From Eubacteriales bacterium (GTDB lineage: Bacteria > Bacillota > Clostridia > Peptostreptococcales > Anaerovoracaceae), in the NCBI GenBank assembly GCA_028692105.1, contig JAQUYC010000019.1:1-34289 (forward strand): a stretch of 34,289 nt of DNA, in the 5' to 3' direction. Within the stretch, counting starts at the first letter, position 1. The number at the start of each line of letters is the position of its first letter. The notes beneath the pieces are model-generated. The model made no database searches. It worked only from the letters and a program-made list of their open reading frames with translations, and was not told where the DNA came from. Position numbers and translations under genes: made by a program. Below, piece after piece: positions 26,511 through 34,289 of this stretch.

Positions 26511-29006
26511 ATGACTGAAGCGAAAAATAAGCGGGGCAGACCGCCCGGTTCCAAAAATAAAACACAAAATAAAGAAATGCCTCGGGCGAACACCTCAGCA
26601 GTCAGCAGGCTCAAAGATGAAATATGGGCTATTGTAATAATGGCTTTAGGAGCCTTTTTGGTAATATCTCTGCAGACAGAAGCGGCAGGCCAGCTGGGAC
26701 ATATTTTATCCGGCCTGTTAAAAGGATGCTTTGGACATATAGCTTATGTTTTGCCATATTATTTGATTCTTTACGGATTATTGCTGTTTGCTAAGCGTAC
26801 GGCGCATATAAGCGGACGTTCAGTATTTTTTTTATTTCTTATTTTTCTTATGCTCACCCTGCTCAATTCCTCAAGATTTTTGGGTGCGGATACGGATTAC
26901 AGTCTCTCTCTATCTTTTATCGGTCAGATGTATTCGGCAGGTGTGGACCTGGAAAATGGCGGAGCTTTCGGGATGACGGTTGGATATCTGCTTATAAAGA
27001 TCATTGGCATTACAGGACTATACATTTTTTCTACTGTAGTGATTCTCATATCACTTATGTTAGTAATCAATACACCTGTATCACAATTCTTTGACAATAT
27101 GAAAGCTAAGAGACAAGCCAGGAAACAGGAAGATAAAACGACCGTGGCCGTGATCACTCCCGCTGCTGCAGCCGACCCTGTTCCTGTTTCAAAACCGATC
27201 ATGGCAGAGGAAAAGAAAATCATTTTTGAGCGAAAGGAATTGAAAGAAAAAACTGCGGAGCTTCCGGTAATCAATCCTGTTATAAGCAATACCAGAGTAA
27301 TTACCGAGAATCAGTTGAGAATTCTTGATTATATGAAAGATGACGGATTATTTGAAAAAACCGGAAACAGCTCTGACCATATGGCTATGGGTCTGGAAGA
27401 GATTACAGCTGTGGAGGCAGGTTTGGGGCTCGAACCGGATACAGCAGCTGTAAGCCATCAGGACATACAAGCAGCTGCCGGATTTGAAAAGACGGTAGAA
27501 AAACCAACAAAAGATTCTTCGGCAATAGAAGAGCTCAACATTAAAACCGACGGCAAGAATTCAAAATTGTTTCAGCTGCCTCACATTGATTTACTCGCGA
27601 AGGCTCCTGCCAATTCTTCAGGAGAAAGCGAAAATTTAAAAGCAAAAGCTGCTAAACTTGAACAGACTCTGCTTGATTTCAACGTAAATGCAAAAGTAAT
27701 GCAGGTAACTAAGGGTCCTGCTGTTACCAGATATGAAATCCAACCGAGCACGGGAGTCAAGGTAAGCAGTATTGTCAGACTTTCAGATGATATAGCATTA
27801 AACCTGGAAGCTAAAAGCATTCGTATAGAAGCGCCGATCCCCGGAAAAGCTGCTGTAGGAATAGAAGTAGAAAACGAAAGGGTCAACCTGGTCGCAATAA
27901 GGGAAATCATAGAATCTGTTGAATATAAATCTTCAAAATCTAAAATCAGTTTTGCTGTCGGAAAAGATATTGCCGGGAAATCCATTGTCGCTGATTTGAA
28001 GAGTATGCCTCATTTGCTGATCGCAGGCTCAACCGGTTCAGGAAAAAGTGTCTGCATTAACAGTATCATTATAAGTATGCTGTATAAAGCAAAACCCGAC
28101 GAAGTAAAATTTGTCCTTATTGACCCAAAGGTAGTCGAACTGAATAATTACAACGGAATTCCTCATCTCTTGATACCAGTTGTCACCGAACCCGGCAAGG
28201 CGGCTGCTGCATTAAACTGGGCTGTGGCTGAGATGACGGAACGTTATAAAAAATTTGCTGAGGAAGGCGTAAGAGATCTGGAAGCTTTCAATAATAGCAT
28301 CAAAAAAAAGGGAGAGACCGAAAGGCTCATGCCCCAAATCGTCATTATTATAGACGAATTAGCGGACCTGATGATGGCAGCTCCATCTCAAGTAGAAGAA
28401 TCCATATGCAGACTGGCACAAATGGCACGAGCTGCAGGCATGCATCTCATCGTAGCAACACAGAGGCCTTCAGTGGACATAATAACCGGCGTTATTAAAG
28501 CTAATATCCCTTCCAGAATTGCCTTTGCTGTATCTTCTCAGTTTGATTCAAGAACTATATTGGATATGTCAGGTGCAGAAAAACTGGTTGGAAAAGGGGA
28601 CATGCTGTTCCATCCGATGGGTACCGCAAAGCCATTTCGAGTACAGGGAACTTTTATTTCTGATTCTGAGGTACATAGAGTAATAGAGTTTGTTAAGTGT
28701 CAGGTACCCGATATATCTTATTCCAATGAAGTAATACATAGCATCGAAAAAGTTCAAACGACTGGAAATGACGAGGATACAGATGAACTGCTGCCAGATG
28801 CCATAGAAACTGTAGTACGGGCAGAACAAGCATCTGTTTCAATGCTGCAGAGAAGATTTCGTATTGGATATAATAGAGCAGCAAGATTGATTGATATGAT
28901 GGAAGCACGCGGAATAATTGGACCGGCGGATGGCAGCAGACCAAGAAAGGTACTGATGACGGAAAATGAATTTCTTGCATTGTCATCCGGTGATGAAGAA
29001 AGCTGA
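26511..29006 (+). CDS. ftsK: DNA translocase FtsK/SpoIIIE
   Basis: Hexameric ATP-driven DNA pump acting at the division or sporulation septum. It has 831 residues. The basic start contains an AT-hook-like [11 protein letters not shown]. Four membrane helices lie between about residues 37 and 190, followed by a variable linker to about 360. The alpha/beta motor carries Walker A GSTGSGKS (506-513), Walker [14 protein letters not shown], and [24 protein letters not shown]. The C-terminal winged-helix gamma domain ([29 protein letters not shown]) reads the orienting DNA sequence. Whether it works as vegetative FtsK or sporulation SpoIIIE cannot be decided from sequence. The site before the ATG is modest (GAAGG). 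Confidence 0.95.
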   Translation: MTEAKNKRGRPPGSKNKTQNKEMPRANTSAVSRLKDEIWAIVIMALGAFLVISLQTEAAGQLGHILSGLLKGCFGHIAYVLPYYLILYGLLLFAKRTAHISGRSVFFLFLIFLMLTLLNSSRFLGADTDYSLSLSFIGQMYSAGVDLENGGAFGMTVGYLLIKIIGITGLYIFSTVVILISLMLVINTPVSQFFDNMKAKRQARKQEDKTTVAVITPAAAADPVPVSKPIMAEEKKIIFERKELKEKTAELPVINPVISNTRVITENQLRILDYMKDDGLFEKTGNSSDHMAMGLEEITAVEAGLGLEPDTAAVSHQDIQAAAGFEKTVEKPTKDSSAIEELNIKTDGKNSKLFQLPHIDLLAKAPANSSGESENLKAKAAKLEQTLLDFNVNAKVMQVTKGPAVTRYEIQPSTGVKVSSIVRLSDDIALNLEAKSIRIEAPIPGKAAVGIEVENERVNLVAIREIIESVEYKSSKSKISFAVGKDIAGKSIVADLKSMPHLLIAGSTGSGKSVCINSIIISMLYKAKPDEVKFVLIDPKVVELNNYNGIPHLLIPVVTEPGKAAAALNWAVAEMTERYKKFAEEGVRDLEAFNNSIKKKGETERLMPQIVIIIDELADLMMAAPSQVEESICRLAQMARAAGMHLIVATQRPSVDIITGVIKANIPSRIAFAVSSQFDSRTILDMSGAEKLVGKGDMLFHPMGTAKPFRVQGTFISDSEVHRVIEFVKCQVPDISYSNEVIHSIEKVQTTGNDEDTDELLPDAIETVVRAEQASVSMLQRRFRIGYNRAARLIDMMEARGIIGPADGSRPRKVLMTENEFLALSSGDEES

Positions 29007-29013
29007 GGAGCTA

Positions 29014-30345
29014 ATGAAACTATATATTGAAACACTTGGCTGCACAAAAAATGCCAATGACTCTGAAGTCGCGGCAGGCATTCTTGAATCAGCAGGCCAT
29101 ACCATAATAACTAACCCTGAAGAAGCGGACGTAATCATTGTAAACACCTGTGGATTCATTAACGATGCAAAAAAAGAATCGATCAGCCGAATCTTCGATA
29201 TGACAGCATGTAAGAAGGAAGAGGGAATTTTAATCGTTGCCGGCTGCCTTTCACAGCGTTATAGCAAAGAACTTTATGATGAAATGCCAGAGGTCGATAT
29301 TTTTATCGGAGTTAATGATTACCCGGTTCTGCCTGAGATATTGAAAAACCATATTGCAGGAAAGAGGGAAAGACATCTTGGGACATGTAAAAAAGAATTC
29401 ATTGAGACCGGTCGCAGAAAACGCATGGAACCTTCATACAGCGCATCGATAAAAATTGCTGAAGGCTGCAATAATATCTGTTCTTATTGCATAATACCAT
29501 CAATACGAGGCCCTTACCGCAGCAGGCGAATGGAGGATATTATCAACGAGGCAGAAGGACTTGCAGCAACAGGCTGTAAGGAATTGATCCTTATCGCTCA
29601 GGACGTAACTGCATACGGTCGTGATATTTATGGAGATCTGAGATTGCCCGACCTCATACGGAAACTATGCAAGATAGAAGGAATCCTCTGGATAAGGCTG
29701 ATGTATTGCTATGAAGACCTGATAACCGATGACTTGATCCGGGTGATGGCCGAAGAAGAAAAAGTCTGCCATTATATTGATATCCCGATCCAGCATGTAA
29801 GCGATAAAATCTTGAAATCAATGAACCGGCGTTCAACTCAGACTTCAATTAAGGATACATTGTCGCGGCTTAGAATGGCGATACCGGATATCCATATCAG
29901 AACTACTTTGATTACAGGTTTTCCGGGAGAAGACAACAATGATTTTGCTGAACTTGTAGACTTTGTAGAGCAAGAGAAATTTGATCGTTTGGGTGTTTTT
30001 GCTTACTCTAAGGAAGAGGGAACACCGGCTGCCTTGATGAAAAATCAGGTTAGAGAAGACATAAAAGAAAGACGCAAAGAGATCATTATGGAGAAACAGC
30101 TTGAAATATCCCTGAACGCTAATATAAAGAAAATAGGACAATTACTTGATGTTATGGTTGAAGAAATTGAAGATGGCGGAAGTTATATTGGCAGAAGCCG
30201 GTATGATGCTCCTGAAATCGATAATTCTGTCCTTTTTACGTCTGATAGACAACTGGCACCGGGAGATATCGCATCTGTCAGAATAATAGATGCATTTGAC
30301 TATGATCTTGTAGGAATGGAGGAATATCATGAATCTGCCGAATAA
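29014..30345 (+). CDS. rimO: Ribosomal protein S12 methylthiotransferase
   Basis: Radical-SAM enzyme that adds a methylthio group to an aspartate of ribosomal protein S12. It has 443 residues from the ATG at 29014, chosen because GAGGAG precedes it and LYIETLGC is the normal beginning. The N-terminal MTTase domain has Cys10, Cys46 and Cys78 for one iron-sulfur cluster, and the radical-SAM core has Cys152, Cys156 and Cys159 in GCNNICSYC for the other. A TRAM domain forms the end (about 375-443). It is called RimO rather than MiaB from the LGCTKNANDSE start and SIRGPYRSR. It lies 7 bp after ftsK and overlaps pgsA by 17 bp. Confidence 0.95.
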   Translation: MKLYIETLGCTKNANDSEVAAGILESAGHTIITNPEEADVIIVNTCGFINDAKKESISRIFDMTACKKEEGILIVAGCLSQRYSKELYDEMPEVDIFIGVNDYPVLPEILKNHIAGKRERHLGTCKKEFIETGRRKRMEPSYSASIKIAEGCNNICSYCIIPSIRGPYRSRRMEDIINEAEGLAATGCKELILIAQDVTAYGRDIYGDLRLPDLIRKLCKIEGILWIRLMYCYEDLITDDLIRVMAEEEKVCHYIDIPIQHVSDKILKSMNRRSTQTSIKDTLSRLRMAIPDIHIRTTLITGFPGEDNNDFAELVDFVEQEKFDRLGVFAYSKEEGTPAALMKNQVREDIKERRKEIIMEKQLEISLNANIKKIGQLLDVMVEEIEDGGSYIGRSRYDAPEIDNSVLFTSDRQLAPGDIASVRIIDAFDYDLVGMEEYHESAE

Positions 30346-30856
30346 ACTTACCTTGCTTCGAATAATATTGATCCCTGTGTTTATAATAGTTCTAATGACA
30401 GGACACTATTACATATCTGCGATCATATTTATTACTGCTTCCGCAACGGATGCATTGGATGGGCATATCGCAAGAAAGTATGATTTAATTACCAATTTCG
30501 GTAAAATAATGGATCCTCTTGCCGATAAGCTTTTAGTTATATCTGCGCTGATATGTCTTGTTGAACTCGGTGATGTAGCCGGATGGATGGTAATAGTGAT
30601 ACTGGCAAGGGAGTTTACCGTAACAGGATTACGTACTGTCGCTGCGGCTCAAGGCCTGGTCATCGCCGCAGGATTGACCGGAAAGATTAAAACTGTGCTT
30701 CAGATGATTGCTGTTACGGCACTTCTTTTGAAAAATTGGCCATTTGAGATGATTAACTTTCCGTTTGCAGAAATCATGCTATGGGCGGCTGTTATTATGA
30801 CCATTATATCCGGTGCGGAGTATATCATTAAAAACAAAAATATCTTTTCCATGTAA
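30329..30856 (+). CDS. pgsA: CDP-diacylglycerol-glycerol-3-phosphate 3-phosphatidyltransferase
   Basis: Makes phosphatidylglycerol phosphate in the membrane. It has 175 residues with about four to five helices. The CDP-alcohol phosphotransferase signature DxxDGxxARxxxxxxxxGxxxDxxxD is complete: Asp41, Asp44, Asp62 and Asp66 in DALDGHIARK...GKIMDPLAD. MNLPNKLTLLRI is the typical beginning. GGAGG inside the rimO end drives it, giving a 17-bp overlap. The stop codon lies within a 10-bp inverted repeat. Confidence 0.96.
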   Translation: MNLPNKLTLLRIILIPVFIIVLMTGHYYISAIIFITASATDALDGHIARKYDLITNFGKIMDPLADKLLVISALICLVELGDVAGWMVIVILAREFTVTGLRTVAAAQGLVIAAGLTGKIKTVLQMIAVTALLLKNWPFEMINFPFAEIMLWAAVIMTIISGAEYIIKNKNIFSM

Positions 30857-30877
30857 ATCAAAACCATTGATTTACAT
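30851..30877. repeat. Perfect 10-bp inverted repeat at the pgsA stop
   Basis: ATGTAAATCA and TGATTTACAT are separated by AAACCAT. The pgsA TAA is inside the left arm. No T-run follows (AGGACAAAGG), so an intrinsic terminator is unlikely. It could be an operator for cinA or an mRNA-end hairpin. Confidence 0.6.
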
Positions 30878-30924
30878 AGGACAAAGGTCGGACAGAATAT
30901 TAGACGAAAGTTGAGAAAAAGGCT

Positions 30925-32163
30925 ATGAAATCAGCAATTCTAAGCGTAGGAACGGAGTTGTTATTTGGACAGATAACAAACAGCAATTCCGTTTTTTTAT
31001 CGAGTCAATTAAATAACCTGGGCGTTGACGTCATGTATCATTATACAGTCGGTGACAATCCAAAACGGCTGGCTGAAATGATCCGCCAAGCTTTTACCGA
31101 TTGTGACCTTATTATAACGACTGGCGGCCTCGGGCCCACACAGGATGATTTAACAAAAGAAATAGCGGCAGAGGTTATGCATGATGACTTGGTTCTTAAC
31201 GAAAATATATTAAGTGAATTAGAATCCTATTTTAAGAGAAGCAATCGTGAAATGACTGATAATAACAAGAAGCAGGCATACTTGCCTACCAGGGCAGTAT
31301 TGTTCGATAATAATGCAGGAACTGCACCTGGGTTTGCCTTGGAGGATGAAGGTAAAATCATAATATGTCTCCCTGGTCCTCCAAGAGAAATGACTCGGAT
31401 GTTTGAGCAGAAGGTCAAGCCTTATCTTCTTAAAAAAAGTGAATGTGTCATATATTATAAAATGCTTAGAACATTTGGTATTGGGGAATCCATGCTTGAA
31501 ACAGAATTGAAGCAATGGATTGACGGGCAGACAGATCCGACTTTGGCCACCTATGCAAAGGAAGGGGAGGCTTGCCTCAGAATTACCTCTAAAAGGAAAA
31601 CTTCAGAAGAGGCAAAAACTGCCGTGGATGATATGATTAAAAAAGTCAATCAGAAAATCGGAAAGTTTGTTTTCAGCTATGATGATGAGGAACTGTATGA
31701 GGTAGTAGGAAAGAAATTAATAGATAAAAACATATCAGTTTCCTGTGCGGAATCCTGTACAGGCGGATTATTTGCTCAGACTTTGACAGAAGTGTCCGGG
31801 ATTTCAGCCGTATTTGACAGAGGTATTGTCACATATAGCAACCGTGCAAAGATAGAGGAACTTGGTGTAAGAGCTGAAACCCTGGAAAAATTCGGCGCTG
31901 TCAGTGAAGAAACGGCAATCGAGATGGCGGAAGGCTTAAAAAGGAAAGTAGGAAGCAGATTATGTATTTCCGTAACCGGTATCGCCGGACCAGAGGGCGG
32001 GACAGAGGAAAAGCCTGTTGGTTTAGTCTATATCTGTGCTTTATTAGATGACAGAAGAGTAAGCAGAGAATTCAAAATCAGGGACACAGGCAGAAAATGG
32101 AACCGTAATTATACCATGTTATGTATGATGGACATGGTTAACCATTTAATAGACGAAATATAA
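30925..32163 (+). CDS. cinA: CinA family nicotinamide-nucleotide amidohydrolase
   Basis: A two-domain protein of 412 residues. The N-terminal MoaB/MPTBD-like half has MKSAILSVGTELLFGQITN, TTGGLGPTQDDLTKE and CLPGPPREM. The C-terminal half is the NMN deamidase type, with CAESCTGG (274-281), GIVTYSNRAKIEELGV and SVTGIAGPEGGTEEKPVGLVYI. It recycles pyridine nucleotides and, in B. subtilis and streptococci, is encoded just before recA in the competence regulon. Here a hydrolase gene on the other strand separates the two. The site before the ATG is weak (AAAAAGG). Confidence 0.95.
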   Translation: MKSAILSVGTELLFGQITNSNSVFLSSQLNNLGVDVMYHYTVGDNPKRLAEMIRQAFTDCDLIITTGGLGPTQDDLTKEIAAEVMHDDLVLNENILSELESYFKRSNREMTDNNKKQAYLPTRAVLFDNNAGTAPGFALEDEGKIIICLPGPPREMTRMFEQKVKPYLLKKSECVIYYKMLRTFGIGESMLETELKQWIDGQTDPTLATYAKEGEACLRITSKRKTSEEAKTAVDDMIKKVNQKIGKFVFSYDDEELYEVVGKKLIDKNISVSCAESCTGGLFAQTLTEVSGISAVFDRGIVTYSNRAKIEELGVRAETLEKFGAVSEETAIEMAEGLKRKVGSRLCISVTGIAGPEGGTEEKPVGLVYICALLDDRRVSREFKIRDTGRKWNRNYTMLCMMDMVNHLIDEI

Positions 32164-32184
32164 CGTACTGTTATTCATGCACTA

Positions 32185-32928
32185 TCAATATGCATAGATC
32201 ATATTGCCAAAGGTTACAGAAACAGGCTTAGCAAGGATCCATTCATTTGTAGTCTGATTGTCATAATAAAAGAGAGCTCCGTTGGTAGGATCAGCTCCAT
32301 CTAAAGCTTCTCTTGCCGCTTTTATGGAATCTTCTCCCGCTGGTTTGTTTATCCAGCCGTTTTCCACAGGAGTAAATTGATAAAATCCGTCTATATTTTG
32401 ATAAATGACTCCTTTAATTGAATCTTCAAAAGGACCGATTCTATTTAGCACAACAGCTCCAACTGCAACTTTTGCTTCATAAGGCTCGGCTTGAGCTTCA
32501 GCATGGATTAATCGGGCAAGCAAATTTAGATCATCGTAAGAATATGATTTTTCGCTGGTTGATTCATCTTGTGGAATATCCGGTATTTGTACTTCCGTTT
32601 CAGACTCAGCTGCAGACTGAATGTTTTTTGATGTGCGAATAGGGGCGGATCTTGATACTTCAGAAATATCAGCTGTCTGATCGATGCCATGATCAAATGT
32701 CTGATTGATATTAGCATTAATATCCGCAGCGCTGCTTTCAAGTTCATATCCAGGCAGTGTTTCATCCTTTTGAGATACTAAGGGTAAGGCATTATCATTT
32801 TTCTTATTAATTTCATTATCAGCCGGATCGATAACATTCGCAAACAATAATAAAGAAAAACACAGCGAAAGACTTATGATCAAAAAAACCGACTTCCAAT
32901 TTTTCAGGCTTTTAGTTTTATTCATCAT
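32185..32928 (-). CDS. SleB-domain cell-wall hydrolase
   Basis: Exported or membrane-anchored peptidoglycan hydrolase of 247 residues. A hydrophobic segment (about 12-31) is a signal peptide or anchor, followed by an acidic Ser/Glu/Asp-rich linker (about 32-127). The Hydrolase_2 catalytic domain fills the C-terminus: NLLARLIHAEAQAEPYEAKV with probable catalytic Glu144, VGAVVLNRI, GVIYQ, YQFTPVENG, DPTNGALFYYDN and GNMIYAY. Unlike SleB it has no N-terminal peptidoglycan-binding repeat. Such proteins act in spore cortex breakdown or wall remodelling; which applies here cannot be told. GGAGG lies 7 bp before the ATG. It is convergent with cinA, with only 21 bp between stops, and divergent from recA. 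Confidence 0.88.
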   Translation of the reverse strand: MMNKTKSLKNWKSVFLIISLSLCFSLLLFANVIDPADNEINKKNDNALPLVSQKDETLPGYELESSAADINANINQTFDHGIDQTADISEVSRSAPIRTSKNIQSAAESETEVQIPDIPQDESTSEKSYSYDDLNLLARLIHAEAQAEPYEAKVAVGAVVLNRIGPFEDSIKGVIYQNIDGFYQFTPVENGWINKPAGEDSIKAAREALDGADPTNGALFYYDNQTTNEWILAKPVSVTFGNMIYAY

Positions 32929-32972
32929 TTATATTCCTCCCTTTATTCGAGCGATCCGCTTTTAGTTAATTT

Positions 32973-32989
32973 TAATGTATTATACATTA
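32973..32989. promoter_or_regulatory. Palindrome over the -10 region of the SleB-domain gene
   Basis: TAATGTAT-T-ATACATTA is a perfect palindrome with 8-bp arms. On the minus strand it contains TATAAT (32979-32984), a plausible -10 about 50 bp before the hydrolase start. A regulator bound here would block transcription. A nearby pair of direct repeats, GTAACTC at 33001 and 33011, is spaced one helical turn apart upstream of that -10. Confidence 0.4.
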
Positions 32990-33089
32990 GTAATCTATTG
33001 GTAACTCTATGTAACTCAGGAAGTATCTTCATATATGGCAGAGAAATTATAATGTGTCCGCAAGGTTTTTCGCCTTAATAAATATTTCT

Positions 33090-33136
33090 ATTTACATATA
33101 CGTTTATTTATGGTATATATTTACATATACCATAAA
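33090..33136. repeat. Direct and inverted repeats upstream of recA
   Basis: ATTTACATATAC occurs at 33090-33101 and again at 33119-33130. TTTATGGTATAT (33107-33118) and ATATACCATAAA (33125-33136) form a perfect 12-bp-arm inverted repeat with a 6-base loop, ending 8 bp before the recA -35 box. Together with 32973-33017 these are the notable contents of the 319-bp gap 32929-33247. Confidence 0.6.
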
Positions 33137-33144
33137 AATAATGC

Positions 33145-33173
33145 TTGACCATAGTTCTGTAATATATTATGAT
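33145..33173 (+). promoter_or_regulatory. recA promoter
   Basis: TTGACC (33145-33150) and TATGAT (33168-33173) have a 17-bp spacer. Transcription should begin near 33180, at the LexA box. Confidence 0.8.
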
Positions 33174-33179
33174 AGCTTT

Positions 33180-33193
33180 AGAACAAATGTTCT
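33180..33193. promoter_or_regulatory. LexA (SOS) operator of recA
   Basis: AGAAC-AAAT-GTTCT matches the Gram-positive LexA/DinR half-sites GAAC-N4-GTTC and overlaps the expected transcription start. RecA-stimulated LexA cleavage would relieve this block. The lexA gene is not in the window. Confidence 0.82.
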
Positions 33194-33247
33194 TTGAGGA
33201 TTGAGCTTATTTAAAGCTTCAGATTGATAAAACAGGAGGATTTATAC

Positions 33248-34289
33248 ATGAGTATCAATAAAGAAGATAAAGAAAAAGCATTGGAAGCTGCAATGCTTCA
33301 GATACAAAAGCAATTTGGCAAAGGAGCTATAATGAAGCTCGGAAGTGAAGCGGCCAATATGGGTATTGAAGCAATTCCTACAGGTTCAGTCAGTCTGGAT
33401 ATCGCTACGGGGATCGGTGGAATTCCTCGAGGAAGGATAGTTGAGATCTTTGGACCTGAATCCTCCGGCAAAACAACCCTTACGCTTCACATAATTGCAG
33501 AAGCGCAGAAGATGGGTGGAAAAGCGGCTTTTATTGATGCAGAGCATGCACTGGATCCTGAATATGCAAAAAATCTTGGAGTGGATGTAAACGAATTGCT
33601 GGTCTCTCAGCCTGACACAGGGGAGCAGGCGTTGGAAATATGTGAGATGCTTGTTCGAAGCGGTGCAATCGATGTTGTAGTTATCGATTCGGTTGCAGCC
33701 TTAGTGCCAAAGGCGGAAATTCAAGGCGATATGGGAGACAGCCATATCGGGCTTCAAGCAAGACTAATGTCACAAGCACTCAGAAAACTTGCAGGTGTTA
33801 TCAGCAAATCAAATACATCCGCAATTTTTATCAATCAACTTAGGGAAAAGGTTGGTGTTATGTTTGGCAATCCGGAAGTAACAACAGGAGGCAGAGCATT
33901 AAAATTCTATTCCACTATGCGTCTGGATGTCAGAAGAGTGGAAAGTATTAAATCCGGAGACTCAATATTGGGAAATCGTACTCGTGTTAAAATTGTGAAA
34001 AATAAAGTAGCCCCTCCTTTCAAAGTGGCAGAATTTGATATTATGTACGGCAGTGGAATTTCTCGGCAAGGAGATATTCTTGATTGTGCAGTAGAAGCCA
34101 AAATAGTTGAAAAAGCAGGCTCCTGGTATAGTTTCGACGGAGAACGGATCGGGCAGGGACGTGAGAATGCAAAGGCTTTCTTAGCAGAGAATAAGGATAG
34201 TATGTCTATGATAGAAGAACGCCTGAAGAGCAGCATGATTACTATAACACCTCTCCAAGTTGATGAAGATGGCGTAATTCTTCAAGAGT
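33248..34289 (+). CDS. recA: Recombinase RecA (3' end beyond the window)
   Basis: Strand-exchange protein and coprotease for LexA. The first 347 residues are present, ending in mid-codon at the window edge, so only a short acidic tail is missing. [18 protein letters not shown] is the N-terminal oligomerisation region. Walker A is GPESSGKT (69-76), followed by [13 protein letters not shown], Walker [17 protein letters not shown], the L2 region [27 protein letters not shown], and [18 protein letters not shown] lies 8 bp before the ATG. The start and frame are clear although the gene runs off the end. Confidence 0.98.
   Translation, partial: MSINKEDKEKALEAAMLQIQKQFGKGAIMKLGSEAANMGIEAIPTGSVSLDIATGIGGIPRGRIVEIFGPESSGKTTLTLHIIAEAQKMGGKAAFIDAEHALDPEYAKNLGVDVNELLVSQPDTGEQALEICEMLVRSGAIDVVVIDSVAALVPKAEIQGDMGDSHIGLQARLMSQALRKLAGVISKSNTSAIFINQLREKVGVMFGNPEVTTGGRALKFYSTMRLDVRRVESIKSGDSILGNRTRVKIVKNKVAPPFKVAEFDIMYGSGISRQGDILDCAVEAKIVEKAGSWYSFDGERIGQGRENAKAFLAENKDSMSMIEERLKSSMITITPLQVDEDGVILQE

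Overview
The window reads as chromosomal DNA of a low-GC, endospore-forming, probably fermentative member of the Clostridia. Supporting features are Shine-Dalgarno sites close to GGAGG, the paired GlgC/GlgD glycogen genes, the sporulation protein YlbJ, a SleB-type hydrolase, an FtsK/SpoIIIE translocase and acetate kinase. A family-level assignment is not safe from sequence reading alone. I saw no tRNA, rRNA, CRISPR array, insertion sequence or phage gene, and no obvious change of base composition.

Region 1 (1-4203) is the accessory part. It holds the end of a SipW/ER-type signal peptidase with an in-frame TAG just upstream, a secreted protein with a SipW-type (TasA/camelysin-like) signal peptide, and a membrane protein resembling DUF5305. 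Convergent to these, and overlapping the last by 23 bp, is a lipoprotein related to the dipeptidase PepD in which most metal-binding and catalytic positions are substituted. This looks like a small surface-fibre or matrix-export locus beside a pseudo-peptidase, and it is the most unusual part of the window.

Region 2 (4204-14322) is a glycogen operon, glgB-glgC-glgD-glgA-glgP plus a GH13 alpha-glucanase. It covers ADP-glucose synthesis, chain elongation, branching, phosphorolysis and hydrolysis. The genes are tightly spaced or overlapping, with a good promoter before glgB.

Region 3 (14323-23525) is a housekeeping cluster: rpmB with a strong promoter and a structured leader, two small antisense-strand membrane proteins, an Asp23-family gene, recG, rsmD, coaD, a coiled-coil protein, ylbJ, tmcAL, ackA and rpmF. 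Genes that often sit in such clusters (DAK/YloV after Asp23; DUF177 and plsX around rpmF) are absent.

Region 4 (23526-26300, minus strand) is asd-dapA-dapB, the entry into diaminopimelate/lysine synthesis. Region 5 (26430-34289) is ftsK, rimO, pgsA and cinA, then a minus-strand SleB-domain hydrolase, then recA. recA has a canonical promoter with a LexA box at its start and is cut off by the window end. The 319-bp gap between the hydrolase and recA is rich in inverted and direct repeats.
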